From assembly GCA_035311445.1 (NCBI GenBank), contig DATGCX010000326.1, positions 18,129 through 82,128 on the forward strand: a stretch of 64,000 bases of DNA. Direction: 5' to 3'. Below are positions 1 to 8,213 of this stretch, piece after piece; position 1 is the first letter of the stretch; every line of letters starts with the position of its first letter. Under the pieces are notes generated by a model that was given only the letters and a program-made list of their open reading frames with translations, did not search any database and had not been told where the DNA came from. This stretch comes from JAJPKK01 sp035311445. Its GTDB lineage: Bacteria > Pseudomonadota > Alphaproteobacteria > Rhizobiales > Xanthobacteraceae. The position numbers and the translations under genes are program-made.

Positions 1-1
1 G

Positions 2-112
2 CGCATCCGGCAGGGCGGTTGCGAGGCCTATCTGTCGAAGCCGATTTCGGTCGCCAAGTTCATGGAAACGATTCGCCGCTTCCTGGGCAACTCGGAGGCA
101 GAACGGCGATAA
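2..112 (+). CDS. divK: DivK-type single-domain response regulator, C-terminal end only
   Basis: The window opens inside a gene. Its last 36 codons end ...GCEAYLSKPISVAKFMETIR..., the beta5-alpha5 end of a receiver domain; the conserved Lys of the KP motif is visible. In Hyphomicrobiales this sequence is typical of DivK, the essential receiver that relays cell-cycle phosphorylation between PleC/DivJ and DivL. The phosphoacceptor Asp lies outside the window. The stop codon overlaps the former start of the next reading frame, as in the usual divK-pleD operon. Another single-domain CheY-like regulator is possible, but the pleD remnant directly downstream supports divK. Confidence 0.8.
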   Translation, partial: RIRQGGCEAYLSKPISVAKFMETIRRFLGNSEAERR

Positions 113-294
113 CCACCCGCATTCTGCTCGTCGAGGCTTCTCAAGGCGAGCTGTCGGCGGAGTATTTCGAAGTCATCACGGCGTCGACCGGCGCCGAGGC
201 CCCTGCTGCGGGTGAGTGGGCCGAATGCGACCTCGTTTCTGCTCTATCGCGCCAAACGCGACGGCCGCAACCGGTTGTGGCCGATGCCGCATGA
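109..294 (+). pseudogene. pleD: pleD remnant: both termini left, middle deleted
   Basis: Codons after divK read TTRILLVE, then LSAEYFEVITASTGAEA, then AECDLV, which match the start of the PleD receiver domain. The initiator position carries ATA instead of ATG. From about 240 a second reading frame gives LYRAKRDGRNR, the end of a GGDEF domain, and the first frame then ends PVVADAA before TGA, the usual PleD C-terminus. One missing base in the Arg-Val junction (near 280) would join these two pieces. PleD is a diguanylate cyclase of about 457 residues; only about 60 codons remain, so the second receiver and nearly all of GGDEF are gone. The open frame running from 19 to 294 is an artefact of this collapse. 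A functional pleD elsewhere cannot be excluded. Confidence 0.72.
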
Positions 295-801
295 GCGTCC
301 GGGCGCCGCTTTCTTAAAATTCATCCTAAAAATTTATGGTTGATCGGAATATACCGATCCATCAAGGCCTTAACCAATTGTGTTCCAGGCCGCATCCGAT
401 AATTTGCGGTCCAGCAATGGCCAACGTGGCGACACGCTGCGTGCATATCGAAGTCCTTATCGGCCAATGCATCGAAAACCCCGCGGGTAGCTCAGGTCCG
501 CCGCATCTCCTGAGTCCGTGGGGTCGGCCGGTCGGAGCGGTGGGAGTGGCCTCCTCAAAGACACCGTTTCCGGCCGGCCACCATTTTCGCCCGAAAGAGG
601 ACGTCTCGGACTGGCGTGACGCCTGCCTCGCGCCTCGCTCAGACGAAAACCGATATGTGTCGGCAGCTGAAAACGGGGCTGGCTTTCATCCGCGCACGCG
701 CGCGGGGAAAACAAGATCGGATTTCAGACTTGAAATACACCGGCCCCCGCCGGATCGCGAGCAAGGCGACAAGCCGCTCTTCATCGCCGCTATAAATCGG
801 G
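295..801. other. 507-bp gap with no recognisable gene
   Basis: An open frame at 336-809 (+) and one at 457-714 (-) have no recognisable family features, show no convincing ribosome-binding site, and the first runs into rpmG on the other strand. There is a short AT-rich stretch at 316-365. I see no tRNA, terminator or clear repeat. The gap may contain eroded sequence from whatever deletion removed most of pleD. Confidence 0.5.
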
Positions 802-969
802 CTATTTGATCTTGGTTTCGCGGAATTCCACGTGCTTTTTGGCGACCGGGTCGTATTTCCTCTTCACCATTTTTTCGGTCTGGGTGCGCGAATTCTTCTT
901 GGTGACATAGAAATAACCGGTATCGGCGCTCGATAAGAGCTTGATCTTGATCATGGTCGCCTTGGCCAT
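802..969 (-). CDS. rpmG: 50S ribosomal protein L33
   Basis: A 55-residue basic protein beginning MAKATMIKIKLLSSADTGYF, followed by a YVTKKNSRTQTEK segment and ending ETKIK. This is the compact L33 fold of the large ribosomal subunit and the exact family length. It lacks the CxxC pairs of zinc-binding L33 variants, so it is the zinc-independent form. The start is the ATG at 969. It is convergent with divK/pleD, the same neighbourhood as in related genomes. Confidence 0.95.
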   Translation of the reverse strand: MAKATMIKIKLLSSADTGYFYVTKKNSRTQTEKMVKRKYDPVAKKHVEFRETKIK

Positions 970-1060
970 GGCGGCAGTCCTCGATTGAGTTGGGCAGTGT
1001 CCTGCAAGTTGTCCTGATTCAGGGGTTCCGCTTTGAAAGCACCTTTGTCATCGTCCACGA

Positions 1061-1125
1061 CAAGCGAGCGATCCAGTAATCCCGTCAGTTCCGCGATGAT
1101 AACTGGATGTCCCGCTTTCGCGGCG
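1061..1125. repeat. REP-like pair between rpmG and the NUDIX gene
   Basis: GCGATCCAGTAAT at 1068-1080 faces AACTGGATGTCCCGC at 1101-1115. This resembles the common alphaproteobacterial REP with a 'CCAGTA' tail next to a GC-rich hairpin. A similar pair is found at 32850-32945. It is non-coding, although a minus-strand frame spans it. Confidence 0.4.
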
Positions 1126-1203
1126 CACGACACTTGATTGAACCGTCAGGCTGGGACCCTAGCGACCGGCGATGAAAAGTCAAGGAATCGGCTACCGCCG
1201 CAG

Positions 1204-1992
1204 TCACTCCAGGAGCTCGCGCAGCCGCTTGCCGCGCTGCATGCGATAGAACGGTACTGGAAGATCGTGGGTCAAGCCCTCCGCAGTCCTGATCTTCAGC
1301 TCTTCCAGAACCGCCATGGTGATGCCGGGCATGTCGAGTTTCAGGCTTTCCTCAATCGGCAGCCAGACCAGTTCCACCAGCTCGGTGTCAGGGCCGACCA
1401 CGCCGTCGATGCGCGCCGCGATGGCGGTGGCGTCTACCGAGAAGAAACGGGTGTCGAAGCGACGCGGCCGCCCCGGCGGGGTGATGGCGCGGGCAATGAA
1501 GTGCACCGAAGCGAGATCGGGCGCAACGCCCGATCCGGCGAATTTCGCCCATTCGTCGTTGGGCGCATACCCCTTCCCCTTACTCCCGTTTTCGCCGTCG
1601 ACGGCAGCGGCTGTGAAATCCGATTTGACTCCGAGGACGAGGCCGGTCTCCTCGAACACCTCGCGAATGGCCGCAAGCGGAAAACCGCGCGACTTTTGCG
1701 GGCTGGGATAGCGTACGTCCTTCATCAGCCGCGCCTCGACGCGCTTGTCGAGCGCCGTTGCCGAACTCATGTGGCGGTCGGTACGTTCCACCCTCCCCCC
1801 CGGGAATACATACTTTCCCGGCATGAACTTGTGGCCGTGATGGCGACGACCAAGCAGCACCTTGGGCGTGCGCCCCGTACGGTCGATCACCAGCATGGTG
1901 GCCGCATCACGGATTTTCACGCCGGGCAGGTTCTGGCGCGTGTCTCCGATCGACAGGAACTCGGCAAGGCGGGCGTACGGATCGGTGGTCAT
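1204..1992 (-). CDS. NUDIX hydrolase with split Nudix box
   Basis: Predicted to hydrolyse a nucleoside diphosphate linked to another moiety. The 262-residue product has the Nudix signature in two parts: FPGGRVE near residue 66, then about 38 intervening residues, then REVFEETGLVLG near residue 110. The EE pair that binds Mg2+ is intact. A long insertion inside the box is known in the NUDT19 (RP2p) branch of CoA diphosphatases, so a CoA or acyl-CoA substrate is a reasonable inference but not proven. It sits downstream of DUF983/rnr on the same strand, separated by a palindromic repeat, so cotranscription is uncertain. Confidence 0.85.
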   Translation of the reverse strand: MTTDPYARLAEFLSIGDTRQNLPGVKIRDAATMLVIDRTGRTPKVLLGRRHHGHKFMPGKYVFPGGRVERTDRHMSSATALDKRVEARLMKDVRYPSPQKSRGFPLAAIREVFEETGLVLGVKSDFTAAAVDGENGSKGKGYAPNDEWAKFAGSGVAPDLASVHFIARAITPPGRPRRFDTRFFSVDATAIAARIDGVVGPDTELVELVWLPIEESLKLDMPGITMAVLEELKIRTAEGLTHDLPVPFYRMQRGKRLRELLE

Positions 1993-2058
1993 CTGCGAAT
2001 CTCAATTTTCACTTCTCCGCTCGCGCGGGTAATCGCATTGGGCTGCCGCCTTTACTTA

Positions 2059-2200
2059 CCTCTCCCTGCTTGCGGGGAGAGGCCGGAAAGAGCGCGTCCT
2101 GCGCGCCCATTCCGGGTGAGGGGGCCTCGCCACCGGCTCAGACGCGCGGAGAGCGCCCCTCAACCCCGACCCTCTCCCCGCAAGCGGGGAGAGGGAGCAG
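2059..2200. repeat. Palindromic repeat element, family R1
   Basis: Two outward hairpins with core CTCTCCCCGCAAGCGGGGAG flank a GC-rich spacer that contains the words 'GGGTGAGGGGGCCTC' and 'CCCCTCAACCC'. The same architecture occurs at 12205-12325 and 26941-27083, partially at 41937-42012 and 53392-53423, and inside ileS at 55105-55275. It is intergenic here, between DUF983 and NUDIX. Confidence 0.8.
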
Positions 2201-2271
2201 AGGCGGTGGGCAATGTGATCCTCTTGCCTGCAGGCGGAACAGGGGAATCACTGCGACGCCCGATCAGCGTC

Positions 2272-2697
2272 TCACCCATCCGTTTGGGCTACCGGATCGA
2301 AGCCATGCATGTAGTTCGCCCATTGCCAGCCCACGATCGCGCCCTTGGTCGGCTGCAGCAGTCCAATCGCGAGGCCGATCGTCAAAGGCAGCCACAACAC
2401 GGCATGCAGCCAATAGGGCGGCGCGTACGCAACCTCGACCACGAGCGCGAGCGGCACCACCAGATGGCCGACGATCAGGATGACGAAATAAGCCGGCGCG
2501 TCGTCGGCGCGGTGGTGATGGAGGGCTTCGCCACAGGCCGGGCAGCAATCCGCCACCTTGAGGAAGGCGCGGAACATTTTGCCTCTGCCGCAGTTTGGGC
2601 ATCGCCCGCATAGCCCGCGTCGGATTGAAAGCCACACGGGTCGCGCCGGCAGTGTGGGCACGCTTGACGGGGCCTGGGTCGAATCTTGCCAGCTCAT
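2272..2697 (-). CDS. DUF983 family membrane protein
   Basis: The 141-residue product has two CxxC pairs near the start (CGRCPNCGRG and CCPACGEAL), a probable zinc ribbon, then two hydrophobic helices: one starting about AYFVILIVGHLVVPLALVV and one about WLHAVLWLPLTIGLAIGLL. This is the DUF983 pattern, whose function is unknown. The start ATG overlaps the rnr stop in an ATGA junction, so it is almost certainly translated from the rnr message. Conserved adjacency to rnr in Hyphomicrobiales supports the call; a role in RNA metabolism would be speculation. Confidence 0.9.
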   Translation of the reverse strand: MSWQDSTQAPSSVPTLPARPVWLSIRRGLCGRCPNCGRGKMFRAFLKVADCCPACGEALHHHRADDAPAYFVILIVGHLVVPLALVVEVAYAPPYWLHAVLWLPLTIGLAIGLLQPTKGAIVGWQWANYMHGFDPVAQTDG

Positions 2698-4988
2698 CGG
2701 CGATGCGCCCGTTTGCGGCGAACATCGCGCGCCGAATCGCGTTCGTGATGTTGCGCCTTACGTGTCGACGCAGGCCGATGTCCCTTTGCGTGGGCCTCGT
2801 GTCGTCCCTCCGACAGCATTTCGAACCGCAGTGCGCCGGCAACGGGCGCCGCCTCGACGAGGCGCACCGTAACGGCATCGCCGAGCCGGTAGGTCTCTCG
2901 GCTGGCGTCCCCGACGAGCGCATGGGCGCGTTCGTTGTACCGGAAATAGTCATCGCCCAGAGTTGCGGCCGGAATAAAGCCGTCTGCGCCCGTGTCGTCG
3001 AGCTTGACGAACAGGCCGGAACGGGTGACGCCGGCGATATGGCCGTTGAAGACTGCGCCGATGCGATCGGCGAGGAAATGAGCGATCAAGCGATCAACGG
3101 TCTCGCGCTCGGCCGCCATGGCACGTCGCTCCGCGGCCGAAATCCGCGCGGAAATTTCCGCCAGCGAATGCACCGTCTCGGCGGCCGGCAGGCCCTCGTC
3201 GCCGAACTTGAGCGCGCGGATCAGGGCGCGATGGACGACGAGGTCCGCATAGCGTCGGATCGGTGAGGTGAAGTGAGCGTAGCGCTTGAGGTTCAGGCCG
3301 AAATGGCCGTAATTCTCGGCCGCATATTCGGCCTGGGCCTGGGTGCGCAGCACCACCTCGTTGACGAGATTTTCAGTATCGCGCCCTTTGACCCGGTTCA
3401 GAATGGCGTTGAACCGTTCGGGCCGCAGGGCGCCGCTTTTCGGCAACGAGATATCGAGCGTTGCCAGGAACTCGCGCAGCGCGTGGAGCTTCTCCATTGC
3501 CGGCTCGTCATGGACGCGATAGATGAGCGGTACGCTGGCGCGCTCCAGAGTCTCGGCCGCTGCCACGTTAGCGAGAATCATAAATTCCTCGATCAGACGG
3601 TGCGAGTCGAGCCGGGGCGGCGAGATCACCCGGTCGATCGTGTTGTCGGGCTTGAGCAGGATTTTCCGCTCCGGCAAATCGAGATCGAGCGGGCCGCGTT
3701 GCTCGCGGGCGCGCTTGAGCGCCGCGTAGGCGGCGTAAAGCGGCGCGATGACGAGAGGCAGCAGAGGTTCGGTCGCTTTATCCGGCTGGCGGTCGATGGC
3801 GGCCTGGACCTGCACATAGTGCAGCTTGGCGAGCGAGCGGATCAGCACACGATGGAACCGATGCTCGCGCTTGCGGCCGTCGGCTCCGATCACCATGCGC
3901 ACTGCAATCGCCGGCCGGTCGACGCCCGGCTTGAGCGAGCACAGGTCGTTGGAGATACGCTCGGGCAGCATCGGTACCACCCGATCCGGGAAATAGACTG
4001 AATTGCCGCGCGCCGCCGCCTCGCGGTCGAGCGCCGAGCCGGGCCTGACGTAGTGCGCCACATCGGCGATCGCCACATCGATGACAAAGCCGCCCGGGTT
4101 TTTCGGATCAGTATCAGGGCGTGCGAAAACCGCGTCATCGTGATCTTTGGCGTCGACCGGGTCGATGGTGACGAAGGGGACCTCGCGCCAGTCCTCGCGG
4201 CCTTGCAGCGTTGTCGGCCGCGCTGCCTCGGCTTCGTGCAGCACCGCGTGGGGAAATACATGCGGGATACCGTGGGCGTGGATAGCGATAAGGCTTACCG
4301 CCTTTTCGGTGGCAAGCGAGCCGAGCCGCTCTCTCACCTGCGCCGTGGGCAGGCCGAGCCGGCCGCTCCGGCTCACCTCGACCGCGACGAGGTCGCCTTC
4401 CTCTGCATCGAGTGTGGCGCCCGCCGGGATTGCGAGTTCGCGACCCAGGCTTTTCTTGTCGATGGGGGCAAGCCTGCCGCTGCCACCTGGCAGCTTGCGA
4501 AACACGCCGAGCACGCGATGCTTGGCGCGACCGATAATCTTGATGGCGCGGCCCTGGTGGAAAATGCCGTCCTCGGCATCGCTCAATTTCTCGATGCGCA
4601 GCAAAGCCCTGTCGCCGACGCCCGGTACGTCGCCCGGTCGTGCGCGGCGCGGCACGTAAAGGCGTATCTTGGGCGGCTCGCCGTGGGCCTCTTCGTCCCA
4701 TTCGGCCGGCACGGCGATCAGCTCACCGTCGGCGTCGCGGCCGGTGATTTCGGCGAGCACCACATCGGGCAATGTGCCAGCGCGGTGCAGCTTTTTCCGC
4801 CGCTTTTCGATCACGCCCTCATCGGCAAGGTCGCGCAGCATTTGCCTGAGGGCGGCACGATCCGCGTTCTTGAGGCCAAATGTGCGGGCGATCTCGCGGG
4901 TGCCGACTTTACCGGCTTCCTTGCCGATCAAGGCGAGCAATTCCTCCTTGGAGGGGAGGGCGTTATGCTTTCGGGCTTGAGAACTCAA
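2694..4988 (-). CDS. rnr: Ribonuclease R (3'-5' exoribonuclease)
   Basis: A 764-residue RNase II/R family enzyme that degrades structured RNA. It has an N-terminal winged-helix region (EIARTFGLKNADRAALRQML), cold-shock/OB segments, the RNB catalytic domain with VTIDPVDAKDHDDAVFA near residue 270 holding the Mg2+-binding aspartates, and the HFTSPIRRYADLVVHRAL motif near residue 560. An S1 domain follows (FNGHIAGVTRSGLFVKL), then a short basic tail. Length fits RNase R rather than RNase II. It is separated from topA by an R2 palindromic repeat. Confidence 0.96.
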   Translation of the reverse strand: MSSQARKHNALPSKEELLALIGKEAGKVGTREIARTFGLKNADRAALRQMLRDLADEGVIEKRRKKLHRAGTLPDVVLAEITGRDADGELIAVPAEWDEEAHGEPPKIRLYVPRRARPGDVPGVGDRALLRIEKLSDAEDGIFHQGRAIKIIGRAKHRVLGVFRKLPGGSGRLAPIDKKSLGRELAIPAGATLDAEEGDLVAVEVSRSGRLGLPTAQVRERLGSLATEKAVSLIAIHAHGIPHVFPHAVLHEAEAARPTTLQGREDWREVPFVTIDPVDAKDHDDAVFARPDTDPKNPGGFVIDVAIADVAHYVRPGSALDREAAARGNSVYFPDRVVPMLPERISNDLCSLKPGVDRPAIAVRMVIGADGRKREHRFHRVLIRSLAKLHYVQVQAAIDRQPDKATEPLLPLVIAPLYAAYAALKRAREQRGPLDLDLPERKILLKPDNTIDRVISPPRLDSHRLIEEFMILANVAAAETLERASVPLIYRVHDEPAMEKLHALREFLATLDISLPKSGALRPERFNAILNRVKGRDTENLVNEVVLRTQAQAEYAAENYGHFGLNLKRYAHFTSPIRRYADLVVHRALIRALKFGDEGLPAAETVHSLAEISARISAAERRAMAAERETVDRLIAHFLADRIGAVFNGHIAGVTRSGLFVKLDDTGADGFIPAATLGDDYFRYNERAHALVGDASRETYRLGDAVTVRLVEAAPVAGALRFEMLSEGRHEAHAKGHRPASTRKAQHHERDSARDVRRKRAHRR

Positions 4989-5020
4989 ATAGTCGTCCAG
5001 AAATAGGATATAGCAGCGTC

Positions 5021-5110
5021 GCAGCCCGGATGGAGCGCAGCGTAATCCGGGATTGTCGGTGCCTTGGGCGAGGTCTTACCCGCATTACGCTTCGCTCCGT
5101 GCGGGCTACG
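5021..5110. repeat. Palindromic repeat, family R2 ('CCCGCATTACGCT')
   Basis: Two imperfect inverted arms, CCCGGATGGAGCGCAGCGTA and CCCGCATTACGCTTCGCTCC, lie about 45 bp apart between rnr and topA. A related unit occurs at 40207-40335 and a degenerate half at about 27097-27150. Such units are widespread in this bacterial group and usually lie between genes. Confidence 0.7.
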
Positions 5111-5186
5111 GAACATCGAAATCGCCTCTTTGAGCTGAAAATCACACTCCAGAGATAGTCATTCCCCACCGCTTTGCCAGCCCACT

Positions 5187-8030
5187 TCATTTGCGGCCCT
5201 TGGCGCGCTTTGCCGGAGCCTTGGGTTCTGTCGATTTTTTGGCTGCCTTCTTCGTTGCTGGTCTGGCTGCGGGTCTTGTGGATTTTACTGGCGGCCTGGT
5301 GGGCTTGGTTGATTTTGCAGCACCGGTTTTTGCAAGCCTTGGTGGCGCAGGCACGCTCTTTGCCGGCGCAGGCTTTGTAGCCTTCTCCTTCACGGGTTCC
5401 TTAACGGATTTGTCCGCCTGTGTCGCTTTGGCAGCCGGCTTGTCCGCCTGTGCCGCTTTGGCGGGTTTCTCCGACTTGGCGCGCCTTGATGGGCGGCGGC
5501 CGCCCCCGTTGCTGATCTGCTCGGCGCGTGCCGCCAGCAAGGGGAGCGCCTCATCAAGCGTGATCGTCTCCGGCGCCTTATCCCGGGGCAGGGTGGCATT
5601 GACGCCGTCGTGGCTCACATAGGGGCCGTAGCGGCCTGACTTCACCACGACCGGCCCGCCCTTGTCAGGATGCTCGCCAAGCGGACGGCCCGGATCGCCG
5701 CCGAACCGCCGGCCGCGCGGTCCCTTGGCGATCTTGTCCGCGATCAATGTCACGGCGCGGTTGAGACCGACGTTGAGCACATCGTCTCCGGTTTCAAGGT
5801 TGGCGTAGGTCTTGCCGTGCTGCACATAGGCACCGAAGCGGCCGATTCCCGCCAAAATCGGCTCGCCATCATCCGGATGCCGGCCGACCTCGCGTGGCAA
5901 CGACAACAGCTTGAGCGCCATCTCCAGGTCGACGGTGCCCGGATCGGTACCGCGCGGCAGGCCGGCGCGCTTAGGTTTCTCGCCGTTCATCGCCTCGCCG
6001 AGCTGCACATAAGGGCCAAACCGGCCGGTACGCAGCGTCACCTCACGTCCGCTGTCGGGATCGATTCCCAGCACCTTGGTGCCCGGCTCCTCGGCGCCGT
6101 CGGGGCCCGGCACCGAGAACGGCCGCGTGTTGCGGCATTCCGGATAATTCGAGCAGCCGATAAAGGCGCCGAACTTGCCGAGCTTGAGGGACAGCCGTCC
6201 TGTGCCGCAAACCGGGCACAGGCGCGGGTCGGTGCCGTCAGGACGCGGGGGGAAGATGTGTGGCGCCAGCATCTCGTCGAGCGCATCGATGACCTGGGCG
6301 ATGCGCAGGTCCTTGATCTCGGCGACTGCGGCCGTGAAGTCTTGCCAGAACTTGCGTAAGAGATCGTGCCATTCCAGCTCGTTATTGGAGACAAGGTCGA
6401 GCTGCTCTTCAAGGTCGGCGGTGAAATCATATTCGACGTAGCGGGCGAAGAAGCTTTCCAGGAATGCCACCACGATGCGGCCACGGTCCTCCGGCACCAG
6501 CCGGCGCTTGTCGATACGCACGTATTTGCGGTCCTGCAGCACCTGCAGGATCGACGCATAGGTGGAAGGCCGGCCAATGCCGAGTTCCTCCATGCGCTTG
6601 ACCAGCGAGGCCTCGGAATAGCGCGGCGGCGGTTCCGTGAAGTGCTGGGTCGCCGCGATGCTCTTGCGGGTCAGCCGCTCGCCGGCTGCCATGGCAGGAA
6701 GGCGGCGCGAGTCCTCGTCGTCCGGATCATCATCGCGGCCTTCCTGGTAAAGCGTGAGAAAGCCGTCGAACTTGATCACGGTTCCGGTTGCCCGCAGCTC
6801 TAGAAGGCGCGCCCCGACCTTGGCGTCGATATCGACGGTGGTCCGCTCAAGCTCGGCGGACTCCATCTGGGACGCCATCGCCCGCTGCCAGATCAGCTCA
6901 TAGAGCCTCGCCTGGTCGGCATCGAGATGGCGCTTGATGTCCCGCGACCGCAGGGTCGGGTCGGTCGGGCGGATCGCTTCGTGGGCTTCCTGGGCGTTCT
7001 TGGCCTTCACCTGGTAGCGGCGCGGGGCATCGGGCAGATATTTCTGCCCGTAGGCCGACCCAATCATGTTGCGGATGGCGGCGATCGCTTCGTCGGCAAT
7101 CTGCACGCCGTCGGTGCGCATATAGGTGATGAGACCGACGTTCTCGCCGTCGAGTGCAATGCCTTCGTAGAGGCGCTGGGCGATGCGCATCGTATGCGCG
7201 GGCGCGAGACCGAGCTTGCGGCTTGCCTCCTGCTGCAGAGTCGAGGTCGTGAACGGAGGGTAAGGATTGCGCTTGGCGGGCCTGGCTTCCACGGACTTGA
7301 CCGTGAAGGCCGCCGTCTCCAGGGCGCGCTTGAAGTCTTCAGCCTCTGCACCGGTGCCGATATCGAGCCGCTGGATCTTCTTGCCGTCGGCGCCGACCAG
7401 GCGGGCCTCGAACGTTTCCGCACGGGGTGTCGCCAGCGTCGCCACCAGAGACCAGTATTCGCGCGGGACGAACTTCTCGATCTCCAGTTCGCGATCGCAG
7501 ACGAGCCGCAGGGCCACCGACTGGACCCGGCCCGCCGATCTGGCGCCGGGCAGCTTGCGCCACAGCACCGGTGAGAGCGTAAAGCCGACGAGATAATCGA
7601 GCGCGCGGCGAGCCAGATAGGCGTCGACCAGGGGCTGATCGATGTCGCGCGGATGCTTTAAAGCCTCCGTCACGGCCGCTTTGGTGATGGCGTTGAACAC
7701 CACCCGCTCGATGGTCTGGCCCTTAAGCGCCCGTTTCTGTTTGAGTGCCTCCAGGACATGCCAGGAAATCGCCTCGCCTTCGCGGTCGGGGTCAGTGGCA
7801 AGGATGAGCGTGTCCGCCCCCTTCACGGCGGTTGCAATGCTGTTCACGTGCTTCTGGGATTTAGGATCAATTTCCCAGATCATGTGAAAGTTGTGATCAG
7901 GATCGACCGAGCCGTCCTTGGGCGGGAGGTCGCGCACATGCCCGAACGAGGCCAGCACATCGTAGCCCCTGCCCAGATAGGTATTGATGGTCTTCGCCTT
8001 TGCGGGGGATTCGACAACAACTATCTTCAT
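5187..8030 (-). CDS. topA: DNA topoisomerase I
   Basis: Type IA topoisomerase of 947 residues that relaxes negative supercoils. It starts MKIVVVESPAKAKTINTYLG (Toprim), with DPDREGEAISWH at residues 80-91 coordinating Mg2+, and has the active-site tyrosine in LITYMRTDGV (Tyr303). A zinc-ribbon repeat (CPVCGTGRLSLKLGKFGAFI ... CSNYPEC) near residue 590 is followed by several Topo_C repeats (GRFGPYVQLG, GRFGAYVQHG, GRYGPYVSHD). The last roughly 90 residues are a Lys/Ala/Pro-rich tail with short repeats such as QADKPAAKATQADKS, probably DNA-binding. The AT-rich 180-bp gap upstream likely contains its promoter. dprA lies upstream on the same strand. Confidence 0.98.
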   Translation of the reverse strand: MKIVVVESPAKAKTINTYLGRGYDVLASFGHVRDLPPKDGSVDPDHNFHMIWEIDPKSQKHVNSIATAVKGADTLILATDPDREGEAISWHVLEALKQKRALKGQTIERVVFNAITKAAVTEALKHPRDIDQPLVDAYLARRALDYLVGFTLSPVLWRKLPGARSAGRVQSVALRLVCDRELEIEKFVPREYWSLVATLATPRAETFEARLVGADGKKIQRLDIGTGAEAEDFKRALETAAFTVKSVEARPAKRNPYPPFTTSTLQQEASRKLGLAPAHTMRIAQRLYEGIALDGENVGLITYMRTDGVQIADEAIAAIRNMIGSAYGQKYLPDAPRRYQVKAKNAQEAHEAIRPTDPTLRSRDIKRHLDADQARLYELIWQRAMASQMESAELERTTVDIDAKVGARLLELRATGTVIKFDGFLTLYQEGRDDDPDDEDSRRLPAMAAGERLTRKSIAATQHFTEPPPRYSEASLVKRMEELGIGRPSTYASILQVLQDRKYVRIDKRRLVPEDRGRIVVAFLESFFARYVEYDFTADLEEQLDLVSNNELEWHDLLRKFWQDFTAAVAEIKDLRIAQVIDALDEMLAPHIFPPRPDGTDPRLCPVCGTGRLSLKLGKFGAFIGCSNYPECRNTRPFSVPGPDGAEEPGTKVLGIDPDSGREVTLRTGRFGPYVQLGEAMNGEKPKRAGLPRGTDPGTVDLEMALKLLSLPREVGRHPDDGEPILAGIGRFGAYVQHGKTYANLETGDDVLNVGLNRAVTLIADKIAKGPRGRRFGGDPGRPLGEHPDKGGPVVVKSGRYGPYVSHDGVNATLPRDKAPETITLDEALPLLAARAEQISNGGGRRPSRRAKSEKPAKAAQADKPAAKATQADKSVKEPVKEKATKPAPAKSVPAPPRLAKTGAAKSTKPTRPPVKSTRPAARPATKKAAKKSTEPKAPAKRAKGRK

Positions 8031-8213
8031 GTATTTCCAATAACTTCAGGTCTTGTGCCGAAGATTTCCGCGGCAACCGGCGTACGTGACAGAATCGGGA
8101 ACATGGGTAAAGGACCCCCCGCTGTCAAACCGCGACAGCTGCATAGCTTGAATCGGTAGACATCGAATCCTACGATCAGCACAAGCATAAATTGATTATG
8201 TGAATTCGTACAA

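Noticed and set aside
336..809. 157-codon ORF after the pleD remnant.
   Set aside because: No ribosome site or recognisable segment, and it overlaps the rpmG stop on the other strand.
1138..2613. 491-codon plus-strand ORF across the NUDIX and DUF983 genes.
   Set aside because: Spans a repeat and two real genes on the other strand; composition is that of antisense GC-rich DNA.
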